Part shown: positions 52,538-62,015 of the stretch, piece by piece | Layout of the letters: each line of letters opens with the position of its first letter | How positions within the stretch are numbered: position 1 is the stretch's first letter | NCBI RefSeq assembly: GCF_000369625.1 | Contig: NZ_KB850112.1 | Location: forward strand, 342,326-406,325 | DNA from: Acinetobacter variabilis | GTDB lineage: Bacteria > Pseudomonadota > Gammaproteobacteria > Pseudomonadales > Moraxellaceae | DNA: 64,000 nucleotides | Direction: 5' to 3' | Translations under genes and position numbers: made by a program | Notes under the pieces: model-generated | The model's database searches: none | What the model saw: the letters and a program-made list of their open reading frames with translations, nothing else | What the model was told of the DNA's origin: nothing

Positions 52538-54361
52538 ATGGTAGACAAGAGAAAGAAGCAACCGGTACGTAAAAAGCAGTCCGTCACCGAGAAAAATGCC
52601 TTAAATGTTTATATCAACCGTTTTTACATCATGTGGGCCGTGGTGCTGCTGTGTTTTGTAACACTGATCGGCCGAGCTTTTTATGTGCAGATTATTAATA
52701 AGGATTTTCTGCAAAATAAAGCCAATGCCAATATTCTGCGAACCAATACCATCAAGGCTATGCGTGGAGTAATTTATGATCGTAATGGTATTCCGCTGGC
52801 GATCAGTACGCCGATTATGAAAATCGTGATTGACCCACGTGACTATTTTGATAATAAAAAACTTTATGATGAGACCATGCTGGCGCTACAGAAAGAGCCG
52901 AATAGCCGTAAACTGAAACGTCAACTCCCAGATAAAAACCTGAATCTGGATGAGCTGGCTGATGCAGTGGGTATGGATCGTGCTGAATTGCGCAAAAAAA
53001 TGGAAGAGCGTCCACGTTCACGTTATCTGATCCTGAAAAAAGAAGTGCCGCCACAACAGGCAGAACTGATCATGAAGCGTAATTTCCAAGGCGTCTATAC
53101 CGAGAAAAACTATAAGCGCTATTATCCGCAGCCGCAGCCAAACTCCCAGATTATTGGTCTGACCAATAGTGAAGGAACTGGGATCGAAGGTCTGGAGATG
53201 CAGCTGAATACCCGTCTTGCCGGTCAGGATGGTGAACAGCAGATTATCCGTGACAAAAAAGGCAACCGCGTTAAAGAGCCGGAAGTGATTAAAGAAGTCG
53301 AGCCGGGTGAAAATATTACCCTGAGTATCGACTCACGTTTACAGTACATCATGTACCGTGAACTCACTGCAGCGGGTGTCGCCAATAATGCCCGCTCCGC
53401 AACGGCGATTGCAGTCGATGTCAAAACTGGTGAAATTCTGGCAATGTCTTCTTGGCCTTCTTATAACCCGAATGACAAGAATGGCTTATTAAATAAAGAC
53501 GCAATGCGTAACCGTGGCGCTGTCGATTCCTTCGAGCCGGGTTCAACCATGAAGCCGCTAACAGTGGCGATGGCTCTAGAAAGCGGGAAATATACGGCCA
53601 ATTCGGTGATCAATACGAGTCCAGGTAGTATGCGGGTCGGAAACCACACTATTCGTGATACGCATAACTACGGTCAGTTGACACTGGGTGGCATTATCCA
53701 GAAATCATCAAACGTCGGTGTAGCTAAATTAGCTTTGTCACTGCCTTATGAAACTTTACCGACTTTCTATAAGCGTCTTGGTTTTGGTCAGCGTTCCGCA
53801 GTGAAATTTCCGGGTGAAAGTTCCGGTCTGATTCTGCCGCCAAGTAAATGGAATGTATCTGAAGTAGCAACCATGGCCTATGGTTATGGTCTGAATGCGA
53901 CTGTGCTGCAACTGGCTGATGCCTATGCCATGCTGGCGAACAAAGGTGTGAAAGTGCCTTTAAGTCTGTATAAATTGGAAGAACAGCCACAAGGCGAGCA
54001 GATGATTGATCCTCAAATCGCAGAACAGGTTCTGCTGATGATGGAAACAGCAACTTTGCCTGGTGGTACAGCAACCCGTGCAACCGTACCTGGTTATCGT
54101 GTTGCAGGTAAAACGGGTACTGCGCATAAATTGCGTGCCGACCGTAAAGGTTATTCGACCAATGAATACCGTGCTTTATTTGCCGGCGTGGCACCAGTCA
54201 GTGACCCACGGATCGCTATGGTGGTGGTGGTAGAAAACCCACAAGGCACCTACTATGGTGGTACGGTATCTGCACCCGTCTTTGCCCGTGTGATGCAGGA
54301 GTCTTTACGCCTGCTGAATGTCCCGTTGGACAAACCTTTAGAATCTCCCAAAGTCCAGTAA
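52538..54361 (+). CDS. ftsI: Septal peptidoglycan transpeptidase FtsI (PBP3)
   Basis: 607 residues. N-terminal helix YIMWAVVLLCFVTLIGRAFY (about 30-50), pedestal domain (RGVIYDRNGIPLAISTP), and penicillin-binding transpeptidase domain: SxxK in SFEPGSTMKPLTVAM (about 335), SSN in IIQKSSNVGVAKLAL, KTG in VAGKTGTAHKLRA. It cross-links septal peptidoglycan with FtsW; it is the main target of several beta-lactams in Acinetobacter. No unusual change next to the motifs was noticed. Twelve bases to murE. Confidence 0.96.
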   Translation: MVDKRKKQPVRKKQSVTEKNALNVYINRFYIMWAVVLLCFVTLIGRAFYVQIINKDFLQNKANANILRTNTIKAMRGVIYDRNGIPLAISTPIMKIVIDPRDYFDNKKLYDETMLALQKEPNSRKLKRQLPDKNLNLDELADAVGMDRAELRKKMEERPRSRYLILKKEVPPQQAELIMKRNFQGVYTEKNYKRYYPQPQPNSQIIGLTNSEGTGIEGLEMQLNTRLAGQDGEQQIIRDKKGNRVKEPEVIKEVEPGENITLSIDSRLQYIMYRELTAAGVANNARSATAIAVDVKTGEILAMSSWPSYNPNDKNGLLNKDAMRNRGAVDSFEPGSTMKPLTVAMALESGKYTANSVINTSPGSMRVGNHTIRDTHNYGQLTLGGIIQKSSNVGVAKLALSLPYETLPTFYKRLGFGQRSAVKFPGESSGLILPPSKWNVSEVATMAYGYGLNATVLQLADAYAMLANKGVKVPLSLYKLEEQPQGEQMIDPQIAEQVLLMMETATLPGGTATRATVPGYRVAGKTGTAHKLRADRKGYSTNEYRALFAGVAPVSDPRIAMVVVVENPQGTYYGGTVSAPVFARVMQESLRLLNVPLDKPLESPKVQ

Positions 54362-54372
54362 ATAGGTGATCA

Positions 54373-55869
54373 ATGTCAATTACATTTCAAGATCTCTACA
54401 CCGTTCAGGAACCTGCTGAGTGGATGCGACAATCCTTTCAGGGTCTCGAACTGGACAGTCGCAAAGTTAAACTGGGGCAAATTTTTATTGCCCTGACCAG
54501 CTTGTCTCAACCTGAAAAAACCGCAGAATATGCCAAGAAAGCCCTGTCATTGGGTGCACTGGCCGTGATTTCAGAACAAGATCTGGATATTGCTCCAGCT
54601 TTGGTAGTACCCAATGTCCGTCACCTGATGGGCGAGTGGCAGAAGCGCTATCTGCAAGCGACTCAGCCAGTCAATGCTGCCCGTATTCTGGCTGTAACCG
54701 GCACCAATGGTAAAACCACGATTTCCCGTCTGGTTGCTGAGTTACTGATGCTGCAAGGCAAAGCCTGTGCAGTTATGGGGACTACAGGGAATGGTATTTT
54801 GCCGAATCTGGAAGCCTCTTCTCATACCACACTCGATGCCCTGCAATTGCAAAATGCCTTGCATGCCTATGCACAGGCAGGTGCGGAATTTGCCTCAATT
54901 GAAGCGAGTTCGCATGGTCTGGAGCAGAGCCGTCTGAATGGTTGTGCGATTGAAATTGCGGCTTATAGCAATTTAAGTCGAGATCATCTCGACTATCACG
55001 GTACGCTGGAAGCTTATGCAGAAGCCAAATCGCGTTTATTCAGCTTTGAATCTCTGAAAGTTGCAGTCATCAATATTGATGACGCACATGCAGAGGTGAT
55101 GCTGAATGCTGCAAAAACCAATCCAAACCAACCGAAAATTTTGACTTATTCTTTGTCGCAAGCAGCCGATTATCGGGTTCAGGATATCCAGTACAGTATT
55201 TCCGGTGCTGACTTTAAACTGATCACTGCACAAGATACATTTACTGTGCATAGTCCTTTGTTAGGTCATTTCAATATCGAAAATTTGGTTGTGAGCCTAG
55301 TTGTGGTAGAGCAGGCGGGATTTTCATTAGCCGATTTAATCGCAACTGTGCCTGAGCTGAAAGGTGCACCAGGCCGTATGCAGGTCATTCGTGATGATGA
55401 GCGTTTATTTGTCGTGGATTATGCGCATACTCCAGATGCCCTGAATCAGGTCTTGCTTACGCTGAAGCGCCATGTCAGCCAAAAACTCTGGGTTGCTTTT
55501 GGCTGTGGCGGTGATCGTGACCGTGGCAAACGTCCGTTGATGACACAGGCTGCACTTGAGGGCGCTGATATTGCAGTGCTGACTTCGGACAACCCACGTA
55601 CTGAAGATCAAAACCAGATTTTCGCTGACATGAAGCAGGGTATCGATTTTTCAAACAAAAGCTATCATGAAATTCATGACCGTCGTGAAGCAATCCGCTT
55701 TGTAGTCGACCAGGCGCAGCCAGGTGACATTGTAGTGATTGCCGGTAAGGGACACGAAAATTATCAGGAGATTGATGGGGTGCGACATTGGTTTGATGAT
55801 GTGGTCGAGGTACAGGCCGCAATTGATGCCCAGCATCACAACCGTGATTTAGCATTTCCAGCGCATTAG
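54373..55869 (+). CDS. murE: UDP-MurNAc-tripeptide ligase MurE
   Basis: 498 residues. N-terminal UDP-binding domain (LELDSRKVKLGQIFIAL), ATP-binding P-loop LAVTGTNGKTTISRLVAEL (about 115), central TTLDALQLQNALHAYA, SYSSHGLEQ-type SIEASSHGLEQSRLNG, and C-terminal DNPRTEDQNQIFADMKQGID, the DNPR motif specific for the meso-diaminopimelate-adding type. It adds mDAP to UDP-MurNAc-L-Ala-D-Glu. ATG is 11 bases after ftsI; murF follows after eight bases. Confidence 0.96.
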   Translation: MSITFQDLYTVQEPAEWMRQSFQGLELDSRKVKLGQIFIALTSLSQPEKTAEYAKKALSLGALAVISEQDLDIAPALVVPNVRHLMGEWQKRYLQATQPVNAARILAVTGTNGKTTISRLVAELLMLQGKACAVMGTTGNGILPNLEASSHTTLDALQLQNALHAYAQAGAEFASIEASSHGLEQSRLNGCAIEIAAYSNLSRDHLDYHGTLEAYAEAKSRLFSFESLKVAVINIDDAHAEVMLNAAKTNPNQPKILTYSLSQAADYRVQDIQYSISGADFKLITAQDTFTVHSPLLGHFNIENLVVSLVVVEQAGFSLADLIATVPELKGAPGRMQVIRDDERLFVVDYAHTPDALNQVLLTLKRHVSQKLWVAFGCGGDRDRGKRPLMTQAALEGADIAVLTSDNPRTEDQNQIFADMKQGIDFSNKSYHEIHDRREAIRFVVDQAQPGDIVVIAGKGHENYQEIDGVRHWFDDVVEVQAAIDAQHHNRDLAFPAH

Positions 55870-55877
55870 GATTTCAC

Positions 55878-57281
55878 ATGCATACTTCAACAACAAGTAC
55901 CGTGCCTCTAGAGCCATGGACAATTGAACAGTTACAGCAAGCCACTCATGGTTATTGGCTGAATGATAAAAAACCTGAAGGTCAGATTAAGCGGATTTTA
56001 ACTGATTCCCGTCATGCCGAAGCAGGGGATGCTTTTCTGGCACTTAAAGGTGAGCGTTTTGATGCGCATGACTTTATCGCTCAAGTGGCTGAGAAGGGCT
56101 GTGGAATCGCGATTGTCAGCCAACCTGTTGACGCAGATATTTGCCAGCTAGTAGTTGAAGATACTCGTCTGGCATTGGGTCATCTTGGCGCTTATCGTCG
56201 TCAGCAAAACTCACAGCTTAAAGTCATTGCTTTGACTGGTAGTAGCGGTAAAACCACGACCAAAGAAATGCTGGGTAGTATCCTGTCGCGTCTGGCACCG
56301 ACTTTAGTCACTCGCGGTAACCTGAATAATGATTTGGGTGTCCCAATGATGTTACTGGAATTGCGTGCTGAACATCAGTATGCGGTGATGGAATTGGGTG
56401 CAAGCCATCAGGGTGAAATTGATTACACTTCCAATCTGGTACAGCCGCACGCGGCCGGTATTATTAATATCGGTACCGCACACTTAGGTGAGTTTGGTGG
56501 CCGTGATGGGATTTGTCGCGCCAAGTCTGAAATCTATTCGCATATTTCTGAAACTTCGATTGTGCCTGCAGCAGATGATTATGCCGAGCAAATCCGTGCA
56601 GCCGCCAAAACCGAGAAAACTTTGAGTTTTGGTCAGGGCGGTGATGTCTATGCAACTGACGTAGAACTACATCCGCAATCTGCGACTTTCACGCTAAATA
56701 CACCACAAGGCAGTAAAACCGTAAATCTACCATTTGCTGGTGAACACAATGTGCAAAACGCAACTGCAGCGGTGGCTTTTTCTTTGGCAATTGGTATTAG
56801 TCTGGATGATATCGTGGCTGGCCTTGAACAAGCTGTTGGTGCCAAAGGTCGTTTGAACTTTATACCGCATAAAGATTTTTTATTTATTGATGATACCTAC
56901 AATGCCAATCCAAGCTCGATGCGTGCAGCGGCTGAAGTTTTAGCGCAGCAGCAGGGCATTCGAGTGATGGTGACCGGCGATATCGGTGAACTGGGTTCAT
57001 CTGCTGCAATCGAGCATTATAAACTTGGTCGGGATCTGGTATCGGTCAAAGGCATTGATTTTGTGGTGGCTGTGGGTGAATTTGCCCCAGCTGCACAAGA
57101 AGGTGCACGTAGTACGCAATATGGTAAGAAAATGCAGGCTTTCCTGAATCAAGAGCAGGCTTTACCGTTTTTAATTGATTTGATTGAAACACATCATCCC
57201 CAGCCAATGTCTTTCCTGTTCAAGGGTTCACGTTTTACCCATATGGAAACATTGATGGCTGCATTGATGGAGAAACTCTAA
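55878..57281 (+). CDS. murF: UDP-MurNAc-pentapeptide synthetase MurF
   Basis: 467 residues. Start region WTIEQLQQATHGYWLND and LTDSRHAEAGDAFLALKGER; P-loop IALTGSSGKTTTKEMLGSIL (about 115); NLNNDLGVPMMLLEL; ELGASHQGEIDYTSNLVQP; GRLNFIPHKDFLFIDDTYNA; C-terminal FLFKGSRFTHMETLM. It adds D-Ala-D-Ala to the UDP-MurNAc-tripeptide. The stop TAA overlaps the start of mraY by sharing adjacent bases, so coupling is likely. Confidence 0.96.
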   Translation: MHTSTTSTVPLEPWTIEQLQQATHGYWLNDKKPEGQIKRILTDSRHAEAGDAFLALKGERFDAHDFIAQVAEKGCGIAIVSQPVDADICQLVVEDTRLALGHLGAYRRQQNSQLKVIALTGSSGKTTTKEMLGSILSRLAPTLVTRGNLNNDLGVPMMLLELRAEHQYAVMELGASHQGEIDYTSNLVQPHAAGIINIGTAHLGEFGGRDGICRAKSEIYSHISETSIVPAADDYAEQIRAAAKTEKTLSFGQGGDVYATDVELHPQSATFTLNTPQGSKTVNLPFAGEHNVQNATAAVAFSLAIGISLDDIVAGLEQAVGAKGRLNFIPHKDFLFIDDTYNANPSSMRAAAEVLAQQQGIRVMVTGDIGELGSSAAIEHYKLGRDLVSVKGIDFVVAVGEFAPAAQEGARSTQYGKKMQAFLNQEQALPFLIDLIETHHPQPMSFLFKGSRFTHMETLMAALMEKL

Positions 57282-58400
57282 ATGCTGTTATGGCTATTTG
57301 ATCATCTGGCGGGCTTTGATAGCACGTTTCAGGTGGTTCGTTATCTAACTTTACGTGCTTTGCTCAGCGTCTTGACCGCTATGACTATCGGTTTGGTGTT
57401 GGGTCCGATCATGATCCGTAAATTGCAGGCACTAAAATATGGTCAGGCAGTAAGTTCGTTTGCTCCTGAGAATCATGCCAAGAAAATGGGTACACCGACT
57501 ATGGGTGGGGTGTTAATCCTGCTCTCGATCGGGATCTCCACCTTACTGTGGGCAGACCTGACGAATCCTTATGTCTGGATTGTGCTCTCGGTGATGGTGA
57601 TTTTCGGCGCCGTGGGCTGGGCGGATGACTGGATTAAAATCCGTTATAAGGACAATGCCGGTTTACCTGCACGCAAGAAATTCTTTTGGACGTCTGTAGG
57701 TTCAATCGGTGCTGGTATTGCACTGTATGTGATCGCACAGCAGCAACCGAATCCGGTAGTGACTGCCAATATGCTGGATGTGCTGATTCCATTCTTTAAG
57801 GATCACACCATTCCATTGTCCGTGATTCCGCTGGGAATTGGCTTCATTATTTTCACTTACTTCGTGATTAATGGTGCATCCAATGCCGTAAATCTGACCG
57901 ATGGTCTAGACGGTTTGGCGATCATGCCAGTTGTTCTGGTTGCAGCAGGTTTAGGGGTATTTGCTTATCTGGCAGGCGATGTACGTTTCGCTAACTACTT
58001 ACATATTCCTTATGTGAAATATTCTTCCGAACTGGTAGTCATCTGTGCTGCGATGATTGGTGCCGGTCTGGCATTCCTCTGGTATAACGCTCACCCAGCT
58101 CAAGTGTTTATGGGTGACGTCGGTGCATTATCTTTAGGTGCAATGCTGGGTACAATTGCCGTGATGGTGCGTCAGGAAATCGTGTTTGCGATTATGGCAG
58201 GTGTATTCCTGGTAGAAGCAGTTTCAGTCTTCCTGCAAATCGGCTCATTAAGAATGCGTAATAAACGGGTATTCCTGATGGCACCTTTGCATCACCATTA
58301 TGAAAAGAAAGGCTGGCGTGAAACTCAAGTCGTCATCCGGTTCTGGATTATTACGATTATGCTGGTAGTTTTGGGCCTAATGACCTTAAAATTACGCTAA
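57282..58400 (+). CDS. mraY: Phospho-MurNAc-pentapeptide transferase MraY
   Basis: 372 residues, ten membrane helices. [20 protein letters not shown] at the first cytoplasmic loop; [17 protein letters not shown] with the Asp-rich site; [56 protein letters not shown] (HHHxE loop). It transfers phospho-MurNAc-pentapeptide to undecaprenyl phosphate to make lipid I. It is the last gene of this block: murD, ftsW and murG do not follow. Confidence 0.97.
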   Translation: MLLWLFDHLAGFDSTFQVVRYLTLRALLSVLTAMTIGLVLGPIMIRKLQALKYGQAVSSFAPENHAKKMGTPTMGGVLILLSIGISTLLWADLTNPYVWIVLSVMVIFGAVGWADDWIKIRYKDNAGLPARKKFFWTSVGSIGAGIALYVIAQQQPNPVVTANMLDVLIPFFKDHTIPLSVIPLGIGFIIFTYFVINGASNAVNLTDGLDGLAIMPVVLVAAGLGVFAYLAGDVRFANYLHIPYVKYSSELVVICAAMIGAGLAFLWYNAHPAQVFMGDVGALSLGAMLGTIAVMVRQEIVFAIMAGVFLVEAVSVFLQIGSLRMRNKRVFLMAPLHHHYEKKGWRETQVVIRFWIITIMLVVLGLMTLKLR

Positions 58401-58412
58401 GAAATGCATTTG

Positions 58413-58439
58413 AAAAAGTCGGCGCATGCCGGCTTTTTT
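58413..58439 (+). terminator. Terminator after mraY
   Basis: AAAAAGTCGGC / GCCGGCTTTTTT around GCAT, 12 bases after the mraY stop. Confidence 0.85.
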
Positions 58440-58458
58440 GTTTTGGAGAAATTAAAAA

Positions 58459-59262
58459 ATGAACCTACTGATGTGTCCTGTTTGTCGTGAGCAGTTACGC
58501 TTAAATGAACGTACATGGCGCTGTGACAATCAGCATAGCTATGATGTGGCCAAGCAGGGTTATGTGAATCTGCATGTAGTGCAGCATAAACATAGTAAAA
58601 ATCCGGGTGATACGCCTGAATCTGTGCAGGCACGTCGTGCATTTCTGAGTGCAGGTCACTATGCACCTCTGCAACAGGCTGTGGTCAAGAAAATCCGTGA
58701 GCTGCGGATTGAAAACCTGCTCGATATTGGTTGTGGCGAAGGTTATTACACTAATGCCATGCAGGCTGAAGTAATGCAATGTGTCGGTGTAGATATTGCC
58801 AAAAATGCAGTTCAGGTTGCAGCTAAACTGAATAAAGAAATTACCTGGGTGGTAGGGACAGGGGCGACCTTGCCAGTGCTGGATCAATCTATTGATCTGT
58901 GTACCAGCTTATTTAGCCCAATTCCAAAACAAGAAATCTTACGGGTATTAAAGGCAAAATCTTATTTGATGGTGGTAACCCCTGCACCACAACATTTATA
59001 TGCGATGCGTGAAGCCTTATTTGAGGAAGTAAAAGCACACGAGCCACATAAATTTGTTGAGCAGTTGCAGGATGCATTTAATCTGGTAAGTGAACAGGTG
59101 ATTGATGCACCAATGACTTTGGCTCAAGCAGATTTAAAAAACCTGATTGCTATGACTCCCTATGCTTATAAAGCTAAACCTGAACGCCGTTTGGCACTTG
59201 AGCAGCAGGATCAATTTGATTTAATGGCCCAATTCCAGATTTATGTATTTCAGAAGAAATAA
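58459..59262 (+). CDS. rlmA: 23S rRNA (guanine-745-N1)-methyltransferase RlmA-like
   Basis: 267 residues. N-terminal zinc-binding head MCPVCREQLRLNERTWRCDN (three visible Cys, next ligand His/Cys in QHSYDVAKQGYVNL), characteristic KHSKNPGDTPESVQARR, then a class I SAM fold: LLDIGCGEGYYTNAMQAEV, GVDIAKNAVQVAAK, and FSPIPKQEILRVLKAKSYLM. It modifies G745 in helix 35 of 23S rRNA. The ATG is 20 bases after the mraY terminator, preceded by GGAG. Convergent with ponA. Confidence 0.9.
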   Translation: MNLLMCPVCREQLRLNERTWRCDNQHSYDVAKQGYVNLHVVQHKHSKNPGDTPESVQARRAFLSAGHYAPLQQAVVKKIRELRIENLLDIGCGEGYYTNAMQAEVMQCVGVDIAKNAVQVAAKLNKEITWVVGTGATLPVLDQSIDLCTSLFSPIPKQEILRVLKAKSYLMVVTPAPQHLYAMREALFEEVKAHEPHKFVEQLQDAFNLVSEQVIDAPMTLAQADLKNLIAMTPYAYKAKPERRLALEQQDQFDLMAQFQIYVFQKK

Positions 59263-59279
59263 ATTTAAAATCTAGAAAT

Positions 59280-59309
59280 AAAAAATCCCTCAATAATGAG
59301 GGATTTTTT
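59280..59309. terminator. Bidirectional terminator between rlmA and ponA
   Basis: AAAAAATCCCTC / GAGGGATTTTTT around AATAAT; serves convergent genes. Confidence 0.9.
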
Positions 59310-59320
59310 ATTAGTTCAGA

Positions 59321-61849
59321 TTATTCAATTTCTTCAATCAAGTTTTCCAAAGGATCCACCACCCGATTTGGCTGTGGTGGCTGGTCTCTTGGCGCCACTC
59401 TTTCATCATCCGGTATGCGGATTTCCTGATCAGGCAAATCTTCAAAATCATTGCTTTGTCGTTTAGGTGCTACAACCGGGGCAGGGCGATACAGAGGCGT
59501 CGCTAAAGGTGGAGAAGACGGATCATATTGTTCCTGCTCACCTTGCACTACTTTATTACGGTTAATTGGTGCTTTAGCATTACGATCCAGGCGAACCCAA
59601 GCTTCTGGTGTACCTTTTAAGGCATTCCCCATAAAGTCGGTCCAGATTGGTAAGGCTGCCACGCCACCGTATTCACGGCGACCTAAAGTTTTTGGCTGGT
59701 CGAAACCGACCCAGGCAACGGTGACTAGCTTGCCATTAAAACCTGCAAACCAGGCATCTTTAGCATCATTGGTGGTACCGGTTTTACCCCCAATATCGCT
59801 ACGACCAATTCTTAAAGCAGCACGTCCTGTACCATGCTGAATCACATCACGCAGGATATTGGCCATATCATAAGCAGAACTAGATTTTAAAATACGTTCT
59901 GCCTGACGGTAATTACTGTCTTCAGCCGAGATTTTTGGTGTCTCTGGTTTTTGCGCTAGGGTCTTGTTATTGATTTCAATGGCTTCATCATCAGGAGTGA
60001 GCGCGCCTGTTGGTTGAGGGCTTTCTTCCTGAGCATTAATACACGAGATGCAGGCATATTCAGGCTTAGCCTCAAAAATAGTCTTGCCATAGGCATCTTC
60101 GATACGCGTAATAAAATGTGGCTGAATCCGATAACCGCCATTGGCGAACGTAGCATAACCAGTGGCCATCTGGATTGGTAAAACCTGAGGTGTACCTAGA
60201 GCAATGGTGTAGTTACGTGGAATCTGATTATTCTGCAAGCCAAAATCCATAAATAACTGACGTGTACGCTCAATACCGACGGTTTGTAATAGGCGAACTG
60301 AAACCGTGTTACGTGACAGATATAAAGCACGACGTAAAGGAATCATCCCTAAATAACGACCATCCGAATTACGCGGACTCCATTTACCAATGGTAATAGG
60401 TGCATCATTCACCATGGTATACGGAGTCATACCACGTTCTAAAGCCAGAGCGTAAACGAAGGGTTTAATAGTTGAACCCGGCTGACGCCAGCCTTGAGTC
60501 GCACGGTTAAATTTGGATTGATAAAAATTATAACCACCGACAATGGCTTCAATCGCACCATTATTCGGGTTTAATGCAATTAATTGGCCCTGTACCTGAG
60601 GTGTTTGTACCAGTGCCCAGGAACTTTTATTCTCATTAGGTCTTAAACGAACAATATCTTTAACTTTAACAATCTGTGATGCTCTGCTTGGTGCAGCACC
60701 TACACTGTTTGCACTACGATAAGGACGAGCCCAGGACATGCCTGACCAAGGCACAGTTACGGTTGTACCATCCTGCATCAATGCTTCAAAGCTATTATTG
60801 TTGACCTTAGTCACTTCAGCAGGGTAAGTGTTGGCATAGACACGGAAATTTTGCAGGGGCTGATCATGAGCCTCAGCACCTCGCCAGCCATGACGACGAT
60901 CATAAGCTTCTAAACCATCCTGTACCGCCTGTTCAGCATAAGCCTGACGTTCACTGTGGATCGTCGTGTAAACTTTATAACCTGAATCTATGGCCTGTTC
61001 ACCAAAATTTTCTACCAGTTCAGAGCGAACCATTTCACCGACATAGGGAAATTTGTTACGCGTACTGCGGTCAGGCATATCCAGTTTAATCGGTTCAGCA
61101 ATGGCTTCCTGATATTGGCTTTGATTCAGATAACCCAATTGCAGCATACGACCTAAAATCCAGTTACGGCGTTCCAGTGCACGTTTAGGATTGGCCACTG
61201 GATTGTAGCGAGAAGGTGCCTTAGGAAGACCGGCGATCATTGCCATTTGCGCAATCGAAAGCTCATCTAAACTTTTGTTGTAATAGATTTTGGCTGCTGC
61301 CGCGATGCCGTAAGCATTTTTTCCCAAGAAAATTTTATTGACATATAAAGTCAGAATTTCTTCTTTACTTAAATTCTGTTCTATTTTACGTGCCAGAAAA
61401 ATTTCAGTTAGCTTACGCTTTAAAGTACGTTCGGGACTTAAATAGTAGTTTTTGGCGACCTGCATGGTAATGGTCGAACCACCAGTCTGTACATCAGAGC
61501 CAGTAATGGTTTCACTGACTGCACGTCCTAAACCTTTAAAGCTGATCCCGCTGTGTTCGAAGAAACTAGAATCTTCTGCAGCGAGGAAGGCGTGAATAAA
61601 TTCTTTCGGAATCTGTTCATAATTCACAGGAACAGAAAGCTTGCCACCATACTCTGCAATGAGCTTATTATCTGAGCTAAAAACTTGTAAAGGCTTTAAT
61701 AAAGGTGCCTTTTTAAGCGTAGACATTTCAGGCAAAGATGGGGCAATATAGAGATACATGCCATAGAAACCCATCGGAATTGAGATCAAAATAATGATAA
61801 TGATCAAAAAAAATGGATGAACAAGGCCTGAACAAGATAGCTTTTTCAT
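59321..61849 (-). CDS. ponA: Class A penicillin-binding protein 1a
   Basis: 842 residues. Membrane anchor FFLIIIIILISIPMGFYGMY; glycosyltransferase (GT51) domain with the catalytic Glu in FLAAEDSSFFEHSGIS (about 92), TGGSTITMQVAKNYYL, RKIEQNLSKEEILTLYVNKI and YGIAAAAKIYYNKSLDEL; an OB-like linker; transpeptidase domain with SxxK in RQPGSTIKPFVYALALERG, SRNTVSVRLLQTVG (SxN) and GGKTGTTNDAKDAWF. The tail is Pro-rich. It makes and cross-links glycan strands. Divergent from pilM, the same layout as in Pseudomonas. Confidence 0.96.
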   Translation of the reverse strand: MKKLSCSGLVHPFFLIIIIILISIPMGFYGMYLYIAPSLPEMSTLKKAPLLKPLQVFSSDNKLIAEYGGKLSVPVNYEQIPKEFIHAFLAAEDSSFFEHSGISFKGLGRAVSETITGSDVQTGGSTITMQVAKNYYLSPERTLKRKLTEIFLARKIEQNLSKEEILTLYVNKIFLGKNAYGIAAAAKIYYNKSLDELSIAQMAMIAGLPKAPSRYNPVANPKRALERRNWILGRMLQLGYLNQSQYQEAIAEPIKLDMPDRSTRNKFPYVGEMVRSELVENFGEQAIDSGYKVYTTIHSERQAYAEQAVQDGLEAYDRRHGWRGAEAHDQPLQNFRVYANTYPAEVTKVNNNSFEALMQDGTTVTVPWSGMSWARPYRSANSVGAAPSRASQIVKVKDIVRLRPNENKSSWALVQTPQVQGQLIALNPNNGAIEAIVGGYNFYQSKFNRATQGWRQPGSTIKPFVYALALERGMTPYTMVNDAPITIGKWSPRNSDGRYLGMIPLRRALYLSRNTVSVRLLQTVGIERTRQLFMDFGLQNNQIPRNYTIALGTPQVLPIQMATGYATFANGGYRIQPHFITRIEDAYGKTIFEAKPEYACISCINAQEESPQPTGALTPDDEAIEINNKTLAQKPETPKISAEDSNYRQAERILKSSSAYDMANILRDVIQHGTGRAALRIGRSDIGGKTGTTNDAKDAWFAGFNGKLVTVAWVGFDQPKTLGRREYGGVAALPIWTDFMGNALKGTPEAWVRLDRNAKAPINRNKVVQGEQEQYDPSSPPLATPLYRPAPVVAPKRQSNDFEDLPDQEIRIPDDERVAPRDQPPQPNRVVDPLENLIEEIE

Positions 61850-61918
61850 AACAAGTAAGTTTTAATAAGAGCTAATGGCAAACTAATTACCGGTCAGTAT
61901 ATCCTTTAGATATACATA

Positions 61919-61948
61919 TTGTTAGATGAGTTATTGTATCTGTATAAA
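61919..61948 (+). promoter_or_regulatory. Putative promoter of the pilM operon
   Basis: TTGTTA at 61919-61924, 18-base spacer, TATAAA at 61943-61948, about 68 bases before the pilM start. Confidence 0.45.
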
Positions 61949-62015
61949 ATTATAGGCCGGCACAGATTGATGAGTTTGTTTTTATTGGGGATAAAAAAAT
62001 AATAGGAATTGTATT

